DNA from: Candidatus Portnoybacteria bacterium CG_4_9_14_3_um_filter_43_11 | GTDB taxonomy: Bacteria > Patescibacteriota > Minisyncoccia > Portnoybacterales > UBA2143 | Assembly: GCA_002791035.1 (NCBI GenBank) | Contig: PFWG01000010.1 | Span: 1-14,564 of the forward strand | DNA length: 14,564 nucleotides | Reading direction: 5' to 3' | Shown: in pieces, positions 1-7,280 of the stretch | Layout of the letters: every line of letters starts with the position of its first letter | Numbering within the stretch: position 1 is the stretch's first letter | The notes under the pieces: generated by a model | Database searches by the model: none | Told to the model about the DNA's origin: nothing | The model's input: the letters and a program-made list of their open reading frames with translations, nothing else | Program-made: the position numbers and the translations under genes

Positions 1-32
1 AACATTGTTTGTATTATATCTTAAAACAGTTT

Positions 33-1130
33 TCAAAACAACTTAACGATGTCATGCCAAGTAATGGCCACCATTAGAAGGATAAGGAAAACAAAACCCA
101 GCGTATGGGAAAGTCCTTCCACTTTTTGGCTCACTGGCGAACCTTTTATCTTCTCCAGCGCCAGAAAAATTAGACGGCCGCCATCCAGCGCTGGAAGCGG
201 CAGAATATTGATAATGGCCAAGTTAATGCTTAAAATCGCCGTCAACTGCAGGACATAAATAAAACCAAGCTGGGCCGCCTGGCCGGTCAGATTGAAAATA
301 TAAACTGGTCCGCCGCCTTCTATCATTGCCCGGCCGGTAGTTATCAGCTGCCAAATTATAAGACCTAAAGTATAACAGATAAGCCAAAGTAACGAAAAAG
401 AATCCGCCAAACCGGAAATTATCGCCCGATACCACGGCTGGGAAATAATAGCGGTTTGAACCAAAGCCACTCCTAAAAATTCGCCGGCTTGAGGCGGCTC
501 AGACAAAAGAGTGATTGATTTTTCCAAAACCTCATTGCCGCGCCCGATAAGCACGACAATCTCTTCTCCTCTGTGGCGGCTGGTAAAATTTTGAACCTGG
601 CTAATCTCCGCCACGCCTATAACCGATGAATCGCTGGTAAAACTAATAATCTGGTCGCCTATCCTCAATCCCGCTTCGTCGGCGGGCAAACCGGGAACGA
701 CTTGGGCGATTTGAACTTTCAAATCCTTGAAATTTCCGCTGGCGGCGTCTTCTATGGCAGTCGGCAACCCGACAAAATGGCCGACCGAAAGCAGAAAGAT
801 TGCTAAAAACAAGTTCATCAAAACGCCGGCCGACAAAATCAGAGCGCGAATTTTAAGCGGAAAATTGTAAAACGCCCGCGCTTTATCTTTTTTTTCTTCT
901 TCCTTTCCTTCTCCATTTTCCCCGTAAATTTTAACAAAACCGCCAATAGGAAAAAGATTGATTGAATAAATTGTCTCTCCTTTTTTGATGGAAAAAATCC
1001 GCGGAGGAAAACCAAAGCCAAATTCTTCCACTTTGGCGCCGGCTTTCTTGGCAGTGATAAAATGGCCAAACTCATGGACAAAAACCAGAAGACCAAGGAC
1101 TAAAATAAAAATAATAACCGTTAAAAACAT
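33..1130 (-). CDS. rseP: RseP-type site-2 zinc metalloprotease (M50 family), membrane
   Basis: This is an intramembrane metalloprotease that cuts transmembrane substrates within the lipid bilayer. In well-studied bacteria it acts in envelope-stress signalling (anti-sigma factor cleavage) or clears signal-peptide remnants; the substrate here is unknown. The protein has 365 residues. The zinc motif HEFGH is at 19-23 in the first membrane segment. A GxxxN element is at 102-106, in a segment spanning about 96-121. A single PDZ-like domain lies at about 138-210, and the third zinc ligand motif LDGG is at 315-318. Further membrane segments are at about 236-262, 294-313 and 346-362. E. coli RseP is about 450 residues with two PDZ domains, so this is a one-PDZ form. 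It follows frr by 11 nt and is probably cotranscribed. A GGAGGTG lies inside the last frr codons, 14 nt from the ATG, an unusually long spacing. The stop is TGA. Confidence 0.93.
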   Translation of the reverse strand: MFLTVIIFILVLGLLVFVHEFGHFITAKKAGAKVEEFGFGFPPRIFSIKKGETIYSINLFPIGGFVKIYGENGEGKEEEKKDKARAFYNFPLKIRALILSAGVLMNLFLAIFLLSVGHFVGLPTAIEDAASGNFKDLKVQIAQVVPGLPADEAGLRIGDQIISFTSDSSVIGVAEISQVQNFTSRHRGEEIVVLIGRGNEVLEKSITLLSEPPQAGEFLGVALVQTAIISQPWYRAIISGLADSFSLLWLICYTLGLIIWQLITTGRAMIEGGGPVYIFNLTGQAAQLGFIYVLQLTAILSINLAIINILPLPALDGGRLIFLALEKIKGSPVSQKVEGLSHTLGFVFLILLMVAITWHDIVKLF

Positions 1131-1141
1131 ATTATTTTAAA

Positions 1142-1699
1142 CTACACCTCCATAATTTCATTTTCTTTTCTTTTTCTTATTTCGTCTATCTTATCATTAT
1201 ACTCATCCACTAATTCCTGTAATTCGTTTTTGGCGCGAAATTTGTCGTCTTCGCGAATTTCCTTTTGTTGTTCCATATCCTGGATTTGCCGCCAGACTTC
1301 TTCTCGGCGGCGGCGAACGCTGATTTTTGACTCCTCGGCTTTCTCATGGACAATTTTAACCAATTCTTTTCTTCTCTCCTCGCTTAACGGCGGAACTTTC
1401 AATTGAATTGAGTCATCGTTAACCGACGGCGTCAAACCCAATTTTGACTGGCCGATCGCTTTTTCAATCTGACTTATAATGGCTTTATCCCATGGGCGAA
1501 CAAGTATCATTCTTGGTTCGGGCGTCTGAATAGAGGCCAACTGCTTTAATGGCATTATTTGTCCGTAGGCCTCCACCTCCAGATTTTCCAACAAACCCGG
1601 CGTCGCCCGGCCGACTTGCAGTCCGGTAAGTTCGCTTTTCAGGTATTCAATGGTTTTATCCAAATAAGGTCTTAAATTTTTGACTATCGGCTGCTCCAT
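1142..1699 (-). CDS. frr: Ribosome recycling factor
   Basis: RRF splits post-termination ribosomes together with EF-G so that subunits can start a new round of translation. The 185-residue length equals the family norm. Domain I is a long three-helix bundle, made of residues 1-30 and about 105-185. It includes the conserved basic helix around 126-133 (SVRRRREE) and the K/E-rich C-terminal helix. Domain II is the beta sandwich at about 31-104, with the signature VGRATPGLLE at 29-38 and LVRPWDK at 66-72. The gene starts 6 nt after the delta-prime stop and ends 11 nt before the protease gene. In many bacteria frr follows pyrH and tsf; here it sits at the end of a murein/envelope run. No strong ribosome binding site is visible, so translation may depend on coupling to the upstream gene. 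Confidence 0.97.
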   Translation of the reverse strand: MEQPIVKNLRPYLDKTIEYLKSELTGLQVGRATPGLLENLEVEAYGQIMPLKQLASIQTPEPRMILVRPWDKAIISQIEKAIGQSKLGLTPSVNDDSIQLKVPPLSEERRKELVKIVHEKAEESKISVRRRREEVWRQIQDMEQQKEIREDDKFRAKNELQELVDEYNDKIDEIRKRKENEIMEV

Positions 1700-1705
1700 A
1701 TAGTT

Positions 1706-2635
1706 TCAAATCTCAAGCATTAAAACTTCTAAGACCAATCTGGCGTTAAGGCCTGAATTGCCTAAAAGCCAGTCGGATTTTTTAATCGCCCGGATTATTT
1801 CTCCCAACTTCGCGGAAGAATAACTTTTCTGGCACTGGACGGCCTCCGGATAGGTAATCAAATCGGGACAATTGTTTTTAAGCAAGACCAAATCCCTAAA
1901 CCAAAACAGCCAACGATTGATGATTTGGCGGGTCAGAGGAATATTTTTTGACATTTCTTCGGCGACGCGATAACGTTCGTTTATTCCAGAAACAAGAATT
2001 TTTTTCAACTGTCCGATAATTTTTTCTTCTTCTTTTAAAAGTTCCGGATTGTTTAAATATTCTATCGCCAAGCCGGGTCGGCCATTGGCTAAACGGATAA
2101 TTCGTCCGATATTGGGCGAGTTTCCGCCGATTGACCTTAGCCCTTTCTCAATTTCACTTTTTGCCACCGGTAAAAAGTTGACTAATTGACAGCGGGAAAC
2201 AATCGTCGGCAAAAGCATTTTGGGATTTGAGGTGATAAGAATCATAACCGTTTTGCCCAACGGCTCTTCTAATGTTTTTAAAAGGCAATTGCCCGCCTCC
2301 GGCGTCATCTTTTCCGCTCTGTCTATTAGCGCAATTTTATAGGACAAGACCTGAGGACGCAATGACATCTGATGTTGAATTTTTCTCGCTTCGTCTATGC
2401 CGATTTCCAATTCCTTTTTGACACCGTCTTTTTCCGCAACTTCCGGTTCAATAATTAAAATATCGGGAATTATTTTCCCCTTGACTTCTTGGCCGACCAA
2501 ATGTTTAATAAATCCCAACGCCACGGTCTTTTTACCTAAATGCGCCGGACCGGCAAACAAGTAAGCGTGAGCTAACCGCCCATTTTCAGCGCTTTTTTTT
2601 AGGAAATTCAAAATTCTTTGATGGCCGATAAGCAT
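1706..2635 (-). CDS. holB: DNA polymerase III delta-prime subunit (clamp loader)
   Basis: Delta prime is the stator of the clamp loader, which opens and loads the beta sliding clamp at primed sites. The 309-residue protein has an AAA+ N-terminal half. The P-loop at 29-37 (GPAHLGKKT) has Lys rather than Ser/Thr after GK, which suggests weak or absent ATPase activity, as in E. coli delta prime. A Walker-B-like strand is at 101-110 (IALIDRAEKM), the family signature LLKTLEEP at 118-125, and the SRC trans-arginine-finger motif at 147-149. The C-terminal helical collar region follows from about 200. The four-cysteine zinc module usual after the P-loop is missing: there is no CxxC at residues 38-70. 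The absence of a long C-terminal tail argues against DnaX. It lies 12 nt after the glycosyltransferase gene and 6 nt before frr. The start has only A-rich sequence upstream, with no Shine-Dalgarno. The stop is TGA. Confidence 0.9.
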   Translation of the reverse strand: MLIGHQRILNFLKKSAENGRLAHAYLFAGPAHLGKKTVALGFIKHLVGQEVKGKIIPDILIIEPEVAEKDGVKKELEIGIDEARKIQHQMSLRPQVLSYKIALIDRAEKMTPEAGNCLLKTLEEPLGKTVMILITSNPKMLLPTIVSRCQLVNFLPVAKSEIEKGLRSIGGNSPNIGRIIRLANGRPGLAIEYLNNPELLKEEEKIIGQLKKILVSGINERYRVAEEMSKNIPLTRQIINRWLFWFRDLVLLKNNCPDLITYPEAVQCQKSYSSAKLGEIIRAIKKSDWLLGNSGLNARLVLEVLMLEI

Positions 2636-2647
2636 AATTCTATTTTA

Positions 2648-3772
2648 TCATAAGCTGCCGCTCTTTTCAAGCGCCTGTATGACGAATTCTCTAAAATCTA
2701 TTTCAAACCTCTCGCGGGAAAATTTTTCAACCGCTTTCCTGATAACCAAGGGGGAATAACTACTTAAATTAAGCGTTAGCCGCCGAACGCCATCGGCCAG
2801 CGATTCTACCGCTAAATCATCAAAAAACTCGCCGGTAATTCCCTCTATCACTGTCTCGGTCGCCCCTCCTTTCCGATAAGCCAAAACCGGCCGGCCGAAA
2901 CTCATCGCTTCTACCGGCGCGATGCCGAAATCGTCCTCGCCGGGGAAAATCATCGCCAGGCAATTTTGATAGTAATATTTAACAATGGCATCCGGCTGCC
3001 AGCCAAGAAATTTGATGTTGCCGAGGGCCATTTTCTCCAATCTTTTTTTTTCCGGTCCTTGCCCGATAATAATCAACGGCAAGTCCAATTTATTAAACGC
3101 TTCCACTGCCAGATTAATTTTTTTGTACGGAGTCAATTGCGAGACAATCAGAAAATATTTTTCCTTGGGAATATCGGTTATTGTTGAAAAAACTTGTTTC
3201 ATCCCCAAATCAACCGGCGGATAGATAATTTTTGGCTCTTTGCCGTAATACCGCTTAATCCGCCAAGCAGTGGTTTTGGAATTGGCGATAAAATAATCTA
3301 CTCTTTCCGCCGCCGACCGATCCCACATCCGGATATAGTGCATGAGCAGGCGCGCCGCCAGGCTAAGCAAAAAACCTTTTTTTTGCTCGCCGATATAATT
3401 AGAGTAATAATCCCAACTAAACCGCATCGGGCTGTGGCAATAACAGATATGAACGGCTTTCGGACGGCTAATCACGCCTTTGATAAAACTACTTGACGAC
3501 GAAATCACCAAATCGTATTCCCTTAAATCAAAACTTTCTGCCGCCGTCGGCAAAAAAGGCAAAAGATATTTATGATTTTTCCGCCAAATTTTGGGAAACT
3601 TTTGTAAAAATGAAGTTCCGATCTCCGTTTTGGGAAAATATTTTCCCATTTCCTTTTTATCATAAAGCAAGGTATAGATATCGGCTCTGGGAAAAATTTG
3701 GCGTAAATTAAAAAAGACCCTCTCGGCCCCTCCGCATCTAATCAGATAATCATGGATCAAAGCGACTTTCAT
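2648..3772 (-). CDS. GT4-family glycosyltransferase (GT-B fold)
   Basis: This is a retaining glycosyltransferase that moves a sugar from a nucleotide donor to a glycan or lipid acceptor; the exact sugar is not readable. The chosen start gives 374 residues beginning MKVALIHDYL. The GG(A)ER element at 14-18 and the CYCHSPMRFSWD stretch at 110-121 are typical of the GT4 subgroup that includes WbaZ-like mannosyl/rhamnosyl transferases. A nucleotide-binding GT-B C-domain follows from about 203, with QLTPYKK at 212-218. The catalytic EX7E motif appears as D280...E288 within GEDDFGIAPVE, so the first Glu is Asp. An in-frame ATG 48 nt upstream (3820) would overlap the preceding gene by 37 nt and adds residues unlike the family, so 3772 is preferred; this leaves an 11-nt gap. 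The paired glycosyltransferases suggest cell-surface polysaccharide or glycolipid synthesis. Confidence 0.88.
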   Translation of the reverse strand: MKVALIHDYLIRCGGAERVFFNLRQIFPRADIYTLLYDKKEMGKYFPKTEIGTSFLQKFPKIWRKNHKYLLPFLPTAAESFDLREYDLVISSSSSFIKGVISRPKAVHICYCHSPMRFSWDYYSNYIGEQKKGFLLSLAARLLMHYIRMWDRSAAERVDYFIANSKTTAWRIKRYYGKEPKIIYPPVDLGMKQVFSTITDIPKEKYFLIVSQLTPYKKINLAVEAFNKLDLPLIIIGQGPEKKRLEKMALGNIKFLGWQPDAIVKYYYQNCLAMIFPGEDDFGIAPVEAMSFGRPVLAYRKGGATETVIEGITGEFFDDLAVESLADGVRRLTLNLSSYSPLVIRKAVEKFSRERFEIDFREFVIQALEKSGSL

Positions 3773-3783
3773 CCTTGACAATT

Positions 3784-4860
3784 TTAATTTGTTAATTCTT
3801 TCAGCGTCCTTCTGGCGCATTTTTGCCAGGAAAACTTTTTGACATTTTGGTACCCTTGTTCTATTAATCTTTTTTTAAAATCGGCGTCGTCTATAATTTT
3901 ATACATTGCCCGACAAATTTGTTCAATTTCCGGCCTAATCAGAATCGCGCCCTGGCCCGCCACTTCCGGCATTGAAGAAACATCGGAAGTTATCACTGGA
4001 CAGCCGCTCGCTTGCGCTTCTAAAATCGGCAAGCCAAACCCTTCGTAAAAAGAAGGAAAAACAAACCCTTCGGCCAGACCAAGCAATCGCCATTTTTCTC
4101 TTTCGCCGATATACCCCAATTCTATAATATCGTCTTTAAATTTCAACCGGTTAATCTTTGATTTTATCTTTTTATAGCCGAATCCGGCTGGCCCGGCCAA
4201 AACCAATTTGTGCGGCAGTTGATATCTCTTTTTTAACATCTCAAATCCGCCTATTAGACCAGCCATATTTTTCTTTTCTTCCAGACGGCCAAGATAGAGA
4301 AAATATTCACCTAAATTATTTCCTTCTTGTCTAACATCGGCGTCTGGAATTTTCACTCCATGATGAACAACCGCTACCTTTCCCGGATTGGCGCCGTAAA
4401 GCTTAATCAAATCATTTTTAGTATTTTCTGAAACGGCAATAATTTTGCTGGCGTTCCTTACGGCGTATTTTGCGCCCCATCTTAGATAGGTCAGGCGCTT
4501 TTTAGGATACATTTCGGGAAAATATTCGTATTCCAACCCATGAATTGTCACCACCGAATTTTTAGGATGGACTAAAGGAAGAACATGAACCGGGATAAAT
4601 AAAACCTCCGGCTTTTTAAAAATCATTCCACCGGCCAGCCGCGCCTGCGTCCAAAACGGCAAAGGCCAATTCAGCTCTCTTGTCTTAAAATTATCCGGCA
4701 GGCCGAAACCAAATTCCGCCCGACTGGGAGAAAATAAAATAAAGCGATGCTTCTTACTTTCCTTTAGCATCGTCAGTCCCCTAAGTAATTGATAAACATA
4801 TTCTTCGACGCCGGTCCTTGGCTGTTTCAGCGCCGCGGCGGCGTTAATTCCGATTTCCAT
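3784..4860 (-). CDS. GT4-family glycosyltransferase (mannosyltransferase-like)
   Basis: This is a retaining GT-B glycosyltransferase with 358 residues from the chosen ATG. The N-terminal Rossmann domain opens MEIGINA. The donor-binding half begins near FLYLGRLEEKKN (187-198), a signature common in mannosyl/glucosyl transferases of family GT4. The EX7E motif is intact as E273 to E281 (EGFGLPILE), followed by EAQASGCPVI. The donor sugar cannot be decided from the sequence. A GTG at 4864-4866 overlaps the mreB TGA in a GTGA arrangement and would add two residues. The ATG at 4858-4860 matches the usual family N-terminus better, so I chose it; either start implies translational coupling to mreB. 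The following gene is another GT4 enzyme, so the two probably act in succession on one glycan. Confidence 0.88.
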   Translation of the reverse strand: MEIGINAAAALKQPRTGVEEYVYQLLRGLTMLKESKKHRFILFSPSRAEFGFGLPDNFKTRELNWPLPFWTQARLAGGMIFKKPEVLFIPVHVLPLVHPKNSVVTIHGLEYEYFPEMYPKKRLTYLRWGAKYAVRNASKIIAVSENTKNDLIKLYGANPGKVAVVHHGVKIPDADVRQEGNNLGEYFLYLGRLEEKKNMAGLIGGFEMLKKRYQLPHKLVLAGPAGFGYKKIKSKINRLKFKDDIIELGYIGEREKWRLLGLAEGFVFPSFYEGFGLPILEAQASGCPVITSDVSSMPEVAGQGAILIRPEIEQICRAMYKIIDDADFKKRLIEQGYQNVKKFSWQKCARRTLKELTN

Positions 4861-4862
4861 AA

Positions 4863-5870
4863 TCACTTTTTGCTCATAATGCTTTTTTTGTAGATGTCCA
4901 AATTTTCCAAAGCCAAGCCGGCGCCTTTAGCCACGCAAAGCAAGGGTTCTTTAGCCAGCCGACAGGAAACACCAGTCGCATTGTAAATCAAATTATCCAA
5001 ATTCCTCAGCAAGGACCCGCCACCGGATAAAATCATCCCCCGGTCCATAATGTCGGCGACCAATTCCGGAGGCGTCCCTCTTAAAACAACTTTGACGGTT
5101 TCGACAATTTCTCTTAATTGTTCGCTGATGGCGCCTGTTATCTCATTGGTCTTTATTTCAACTATTTTTGGCAGACCGTTAACTAAATCGCGCCCTTGGA
5201 CTTTCATTGACGATTCTTTTTCTTGGGGCAGGGCATCGCCAATCTTTATCTTTATCTTCTCGGCAGTTTTGTCGCCAATAGCCAGATTATGTCTTTTTCT
5301 GACATATTCGCTGATAGCGTAGTCCAGCTTATCGCCGCCAACCCTGACTGAAGCGCAAGAAACAATTCCGCCCAAAGAAATGACCGCCATTTCCGAGGTC
5401 CCGCCGCCAATATCAATAATCATATGCCCAGCCGGTTCGTTAATCGGCAGGCCGGCGCCGATGGCCGCTAAAACCGGCTCTTTGACTACATAAGCGTTTT
5501 TAGCTCCGGCCTTGATTGTCGCTTCCACCACCGCTCTTTTTTCGGTTGAAGTGATTCCCGCCGGCACCGCCACCATAATATCCGGCCGGAAAATCCGCCA
5601 CCGACCCATAACTTTACCGATAAAATATCGGAGCATTGCTTCCGTTACCCGATAATCGGCAATAACGCCTTCTTTCATTGGCCGGTAAACAGCGATGGTA
5701 TCCGGCGCCTTACCCAGCATCTCTTTGGCTTTGCTGCCAACCGCCATAATCCGGTTATCTTCCAAAGAAACCGCCACCACCGTTGGTTCGTTGACCACCA
5801 CTCCTTTTTTTGGCAGATAGACCAAAGTGTTGGCTGTGCCTAAATCAATACCAATTTTTCTGATAAACAT
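4863..5870 (-). CDS. mreB: Rod-shape-determining actin homologue MreB
   Basis: MreB is the bacterial actin that forms membrane-bound filaments and directs lateral cell-wall synthesis in non-spherical cells. It has 335 residues, the normal family length. The phosphate-1 loop is IDLGTANTLVY (8-18), the catalytic-type Glu is E131 in KEPVLAAIGAGLP, and phosphate-2 is DIGGGTSEMAV (153-163) followed by SLGGIV. The adenosine-binding LSGGGSLLRNL is at 281-291. Together these separate MreB from FtsA, ParM and DnaK. It starts 12 nt after murA and its TGA stop abuts the glycosyltransferase start, so wall-precursor synthesis and wall positioning are probably coexpressed. The usual partners mreC, mreD, pbp2 and rodA do not follow it here. 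No Shine-Dalgarno is seen; the leader is A/T-rich. Confidence 0.96.
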   Translation of the reverse strand: MFIRKIGIDLGTANTLVYLPKKGVVVNEPTVVAVSLEDNRIMAVGSKAKEMLGKAPDTIAVYRPMKEGVIADYRVTEAMLRYFIGKVMGRWRIFRPDIMVAVPAGITSTEKRAVVEATIKAGAKNAYVVKEPVLAAIGAGLPINEPAGHMIIDIGGGTSEMAVISLGGIVSCASVRVGGDKLDYAISEYVRKRHNLAIGDKTAEKIKIKIGDALPQEKESSMKVQGRDLVNGLPKIVEIKTNEITGAISEQLREIVETVKVVLRGTPPELVADIMDRGMILSGGGSLLRNLDNLIYNATGVSCRLAKEPLLCVAKGAGLALENLDIYKKSIMSKK

Positions 5871-5882
5871 AATACTTAGTTT

Positions 5883-7142
5883 TTAGCTATTTATCCGTTT
5901 AATATCCGCTCCTAATTTTTGCAATCTTTCTTCAATCCGTTCGTATCCTCGGTCAATCTGGTAAATATTTTCTATTACCGATTCGCCTTTGGCAATCAGG
6001 GCCGCTATAACCATAGCGATACCCGCTCTGATATCCGGGCTGATCAAATGGCGGCCGGATAATTTGGCCGGTCCTTGAACGACCACCCGGTGCGGGTCGC
6101 ACATAATAATTTTGGCGCCCATCTGGTTTAAAACGTCGGCATAGAAAAGCCGTCCTTCAAAAATCGTCTCATGAATCAAAGAAAGCCCGCTGGCTTGAGT
6201 CATTAAAACCACAAAGGGCGCTTGTAAGTCGGTGGGAAATCCGGGATACTCATGTGTTTTAAGACCGACCGCTTTTAAGCCCTGAGACGGCTTTATTTTG
6301 ACGAAATCCTTACCCAGTTCAAAGTTGGCGCCGGCCTTGGCTAAAAGAAACCATAAAACTTCCAGATGCCCGGGATTAATGCCGGTAATCTTAATTGGAC
6401 TATTGGCCGCCGCGCCCAAGACGGCAAAACTGCCGCCTTCAATCCTGTCCGGCATAATTTCGCACTCGCCGCCGGCTAAATGGCTTATGCCTTCTATTTC
6501 CATAAACGGAGTTCCCGCCCCCTTTATTTTCGCTCCCATTTTATTTAAAAAATCGGCTAAAGCGATAATTTCCGGTTCGCAGGCGGCGTTAACCAAATTG
6601 GTTTTTCCTTTAGCCAGAACGGCCAAAAGAATCATGGTTTCGGTCGCGGTTACGCTTACAAGGGGAAAGACAAATTTGGTTCCCGTTATTTTTTTTGCCG
6701 ACAAAGAATACCCTTTGGCGGTCTCTCTGACCGAAGCGCCAAAGGCCTTAAATCCGTCAATGAAAATGTCGCGTGGCCGCTGGCCGATAACACAGCCGCC
6801 CGGCTGAGGAAAATCCGCCCGGCCATACCGCGCCAGCAAAGGCGCCGTCATCAGGATTGAGCCCTTCAGTTTTTGAGCGATTGACGGCGATAAAGATGAT
6901 TTTTTTATCCCCCGGGCGTTTAAAAGATATTCGCCTCTTGAGCCGTTTTTGACTTTTACCCCGATGTCTTCTAAAAGCTCCAGCAAGCGGAAAATATCCT
7001 CAATTTGAGGAACATTGGAAATTCGGCAGTCGTCATCGGTCAAAAGCGCCGCCGCTAAAATTTTCAAAGCGGAGTTTTTCGCCCCATTGACCCGAATCTC
7101 TCCCTGAAGCGGTTTGTCTCCCCGAATTACAAATTTCTCCAT
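5883..7142 (-). CDS. murA: UDP-N-acetylglucosamine 1-carboxyvinyltransferase (MurA)
   Basis: MurA catalyses the first committed step of peptidoglycan synthesis, moving enolpyruvate from PEP to UDP-GlcNAc in the cytoplasm. The 419-residue length equals the E. coli enzyme. The two inside-out alpha/beta domains are complete. Visible catalytic residues are K22 and N23 in NGAKNSALK, the loop cysteine C117 in PGGCVIGQRP, D305 in YPGFPTDLQAPF, and R398 in DRGYERIEERL. The presence of C117 (the E. coli C115 equivalent) means the fosfomycin target thiol is retained, unlike lineages with Asp at this place. It is the first gene of the leftward run, with a predicted promoter at 7221-7249 and a leader of about 70 nt containing an imperfect palindrome. 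mreB follows after 12 nt. No Shine-Dalgarno precedes the ATG. Confidence 0.97.
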   Translation of the reverse strand: MEKFVIRGDKPLQGEIRVNGAKNSALKILAAALLTDDDCRISNVPQIEDIFRLLELLEDIGVKVKNGSRGEYLLNARGIKKSSLSPSIAQKLKGSILMTAPLLARYGRADFPQPGGCVIGQRPRDIFIDGFKAFGASVRETAKGYSLSAKKITGTKFVFPLVSVTATETMILLAVLAKGKTNLVNAACEPEIIALADFLNKMGAKIKGAGTPFMEIEGISHLAGGECEIMPDRIEGGSFAVLGAAANSPIKITGINPGHLEVLWFLLAKAGANFELGKDFVKIKPSQGLKAVGLKTHEYPGFPTDLQAPFVVLMTQASGLSLIHETIFEGRLFYADVLNQMGAKIIMCDPHRVVVQGPAKLSGRHLISPDIRAGIAMVIAALIAKGESVIENIYQIDRGYERIEERLQKLGADIKRINS

Positions 7143-7200
7143 AATTGAAATGAGCGAGGAAATGAAAGACTGCTTTCAATTTCTGAGCAAATGAAATTAT
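7141..7200. repeat. Imperfect palindrome in the murA leader
   Basis: Two 28-base arms (7141-7168 and 7173-7200) flank a 4-base centre, ACTG. The outer six bases (ATAATT/AATTAT) pair perfectly. The inner part GAAATGAAAG/CTTTCAATTTC pairs with one bulged base. The middle is poorly matched. In the minus-strand transcript this would fold just upstream of the murA ATG, and the outer arm reaches into the start codon. Related short repeats occur in it: GAAATGA at 7147 and 7159, CAAATGA at 7188, and TGAGC at 7151 and 7184. It could be an RNA hairpin affecting translation or a protein-binding site; the sequence does not decide. Confidence 0.45.
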
Positions 7201-7220
7201 ATCTTTTGATATACGCTTCT

Positions 7221-7249
7221 ATCATATCTTAGCCTAATTTACTTGGCAA
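7221..7249 (-). promoter_or_regulatory. Predicted sigma-70-type promoter for murA operon
   Basis: Read on the minus strand: -35 TTGCCA (7249-7244), a 17-nt spacer, and -10 TATGAT (7226-7221). Each hexamer matches consensus at five of six positions. Transcription would begin near 7214, giving a murA leader of about 70 nt. A second TATAAT on this strand (7201-7196) lacks a reasonable -35. Confidence 0.6.
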
Positions 7250-7274
7250 GTTCATTTTCTGATGATATTATAAT
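7243..7274 (+). promoter_or_regulatory. Predicted promoter for the PEGA-domain gene, leaderless or near-leaderless
   Basis: The -35 TTGGCA (7243-7248) is followed either by TATTAT at 7266-7271 (17-nt spacer) or by a perfect TATAAT at 7269-7274 (20-nt spacer). With the latter, transcription would begin at about 7281, the A of the start codon; with the former, about 3 nt earlier. No Shine-Dalgarno could fit. The -35 overlaps that of the leftward murA promoter (shared 7244-7248). Confidence 0.6.
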
Positions 7275-7280
7275 TAAAAC

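Noticed and set aside
1..32. Terminator after the protease gene
   Set aside because: Only 32 A/T-rich bases remain before the window edge, and no inverted repeat is visible.
3773..3820. Upstream ATG for the first GT4 gene
   Set aside because: It would overlap the end of the preceding gene by 37 nt and adds 16 residues not seen in the family, which begins MKVALIHDY.
6298..6807. Plus-strand open frame of about 169 codons opposite murA
   Set aside because: It lies wholly within murA, whose catalytic residues are intact; the product has no recognisable features.
7196..7201. Second TATAAT on the minus strand as the murA promoter
   Set aside because: No acceptable -35 lies 16-18 nt upstream; the TTGCCA/TATGAT pair is better.
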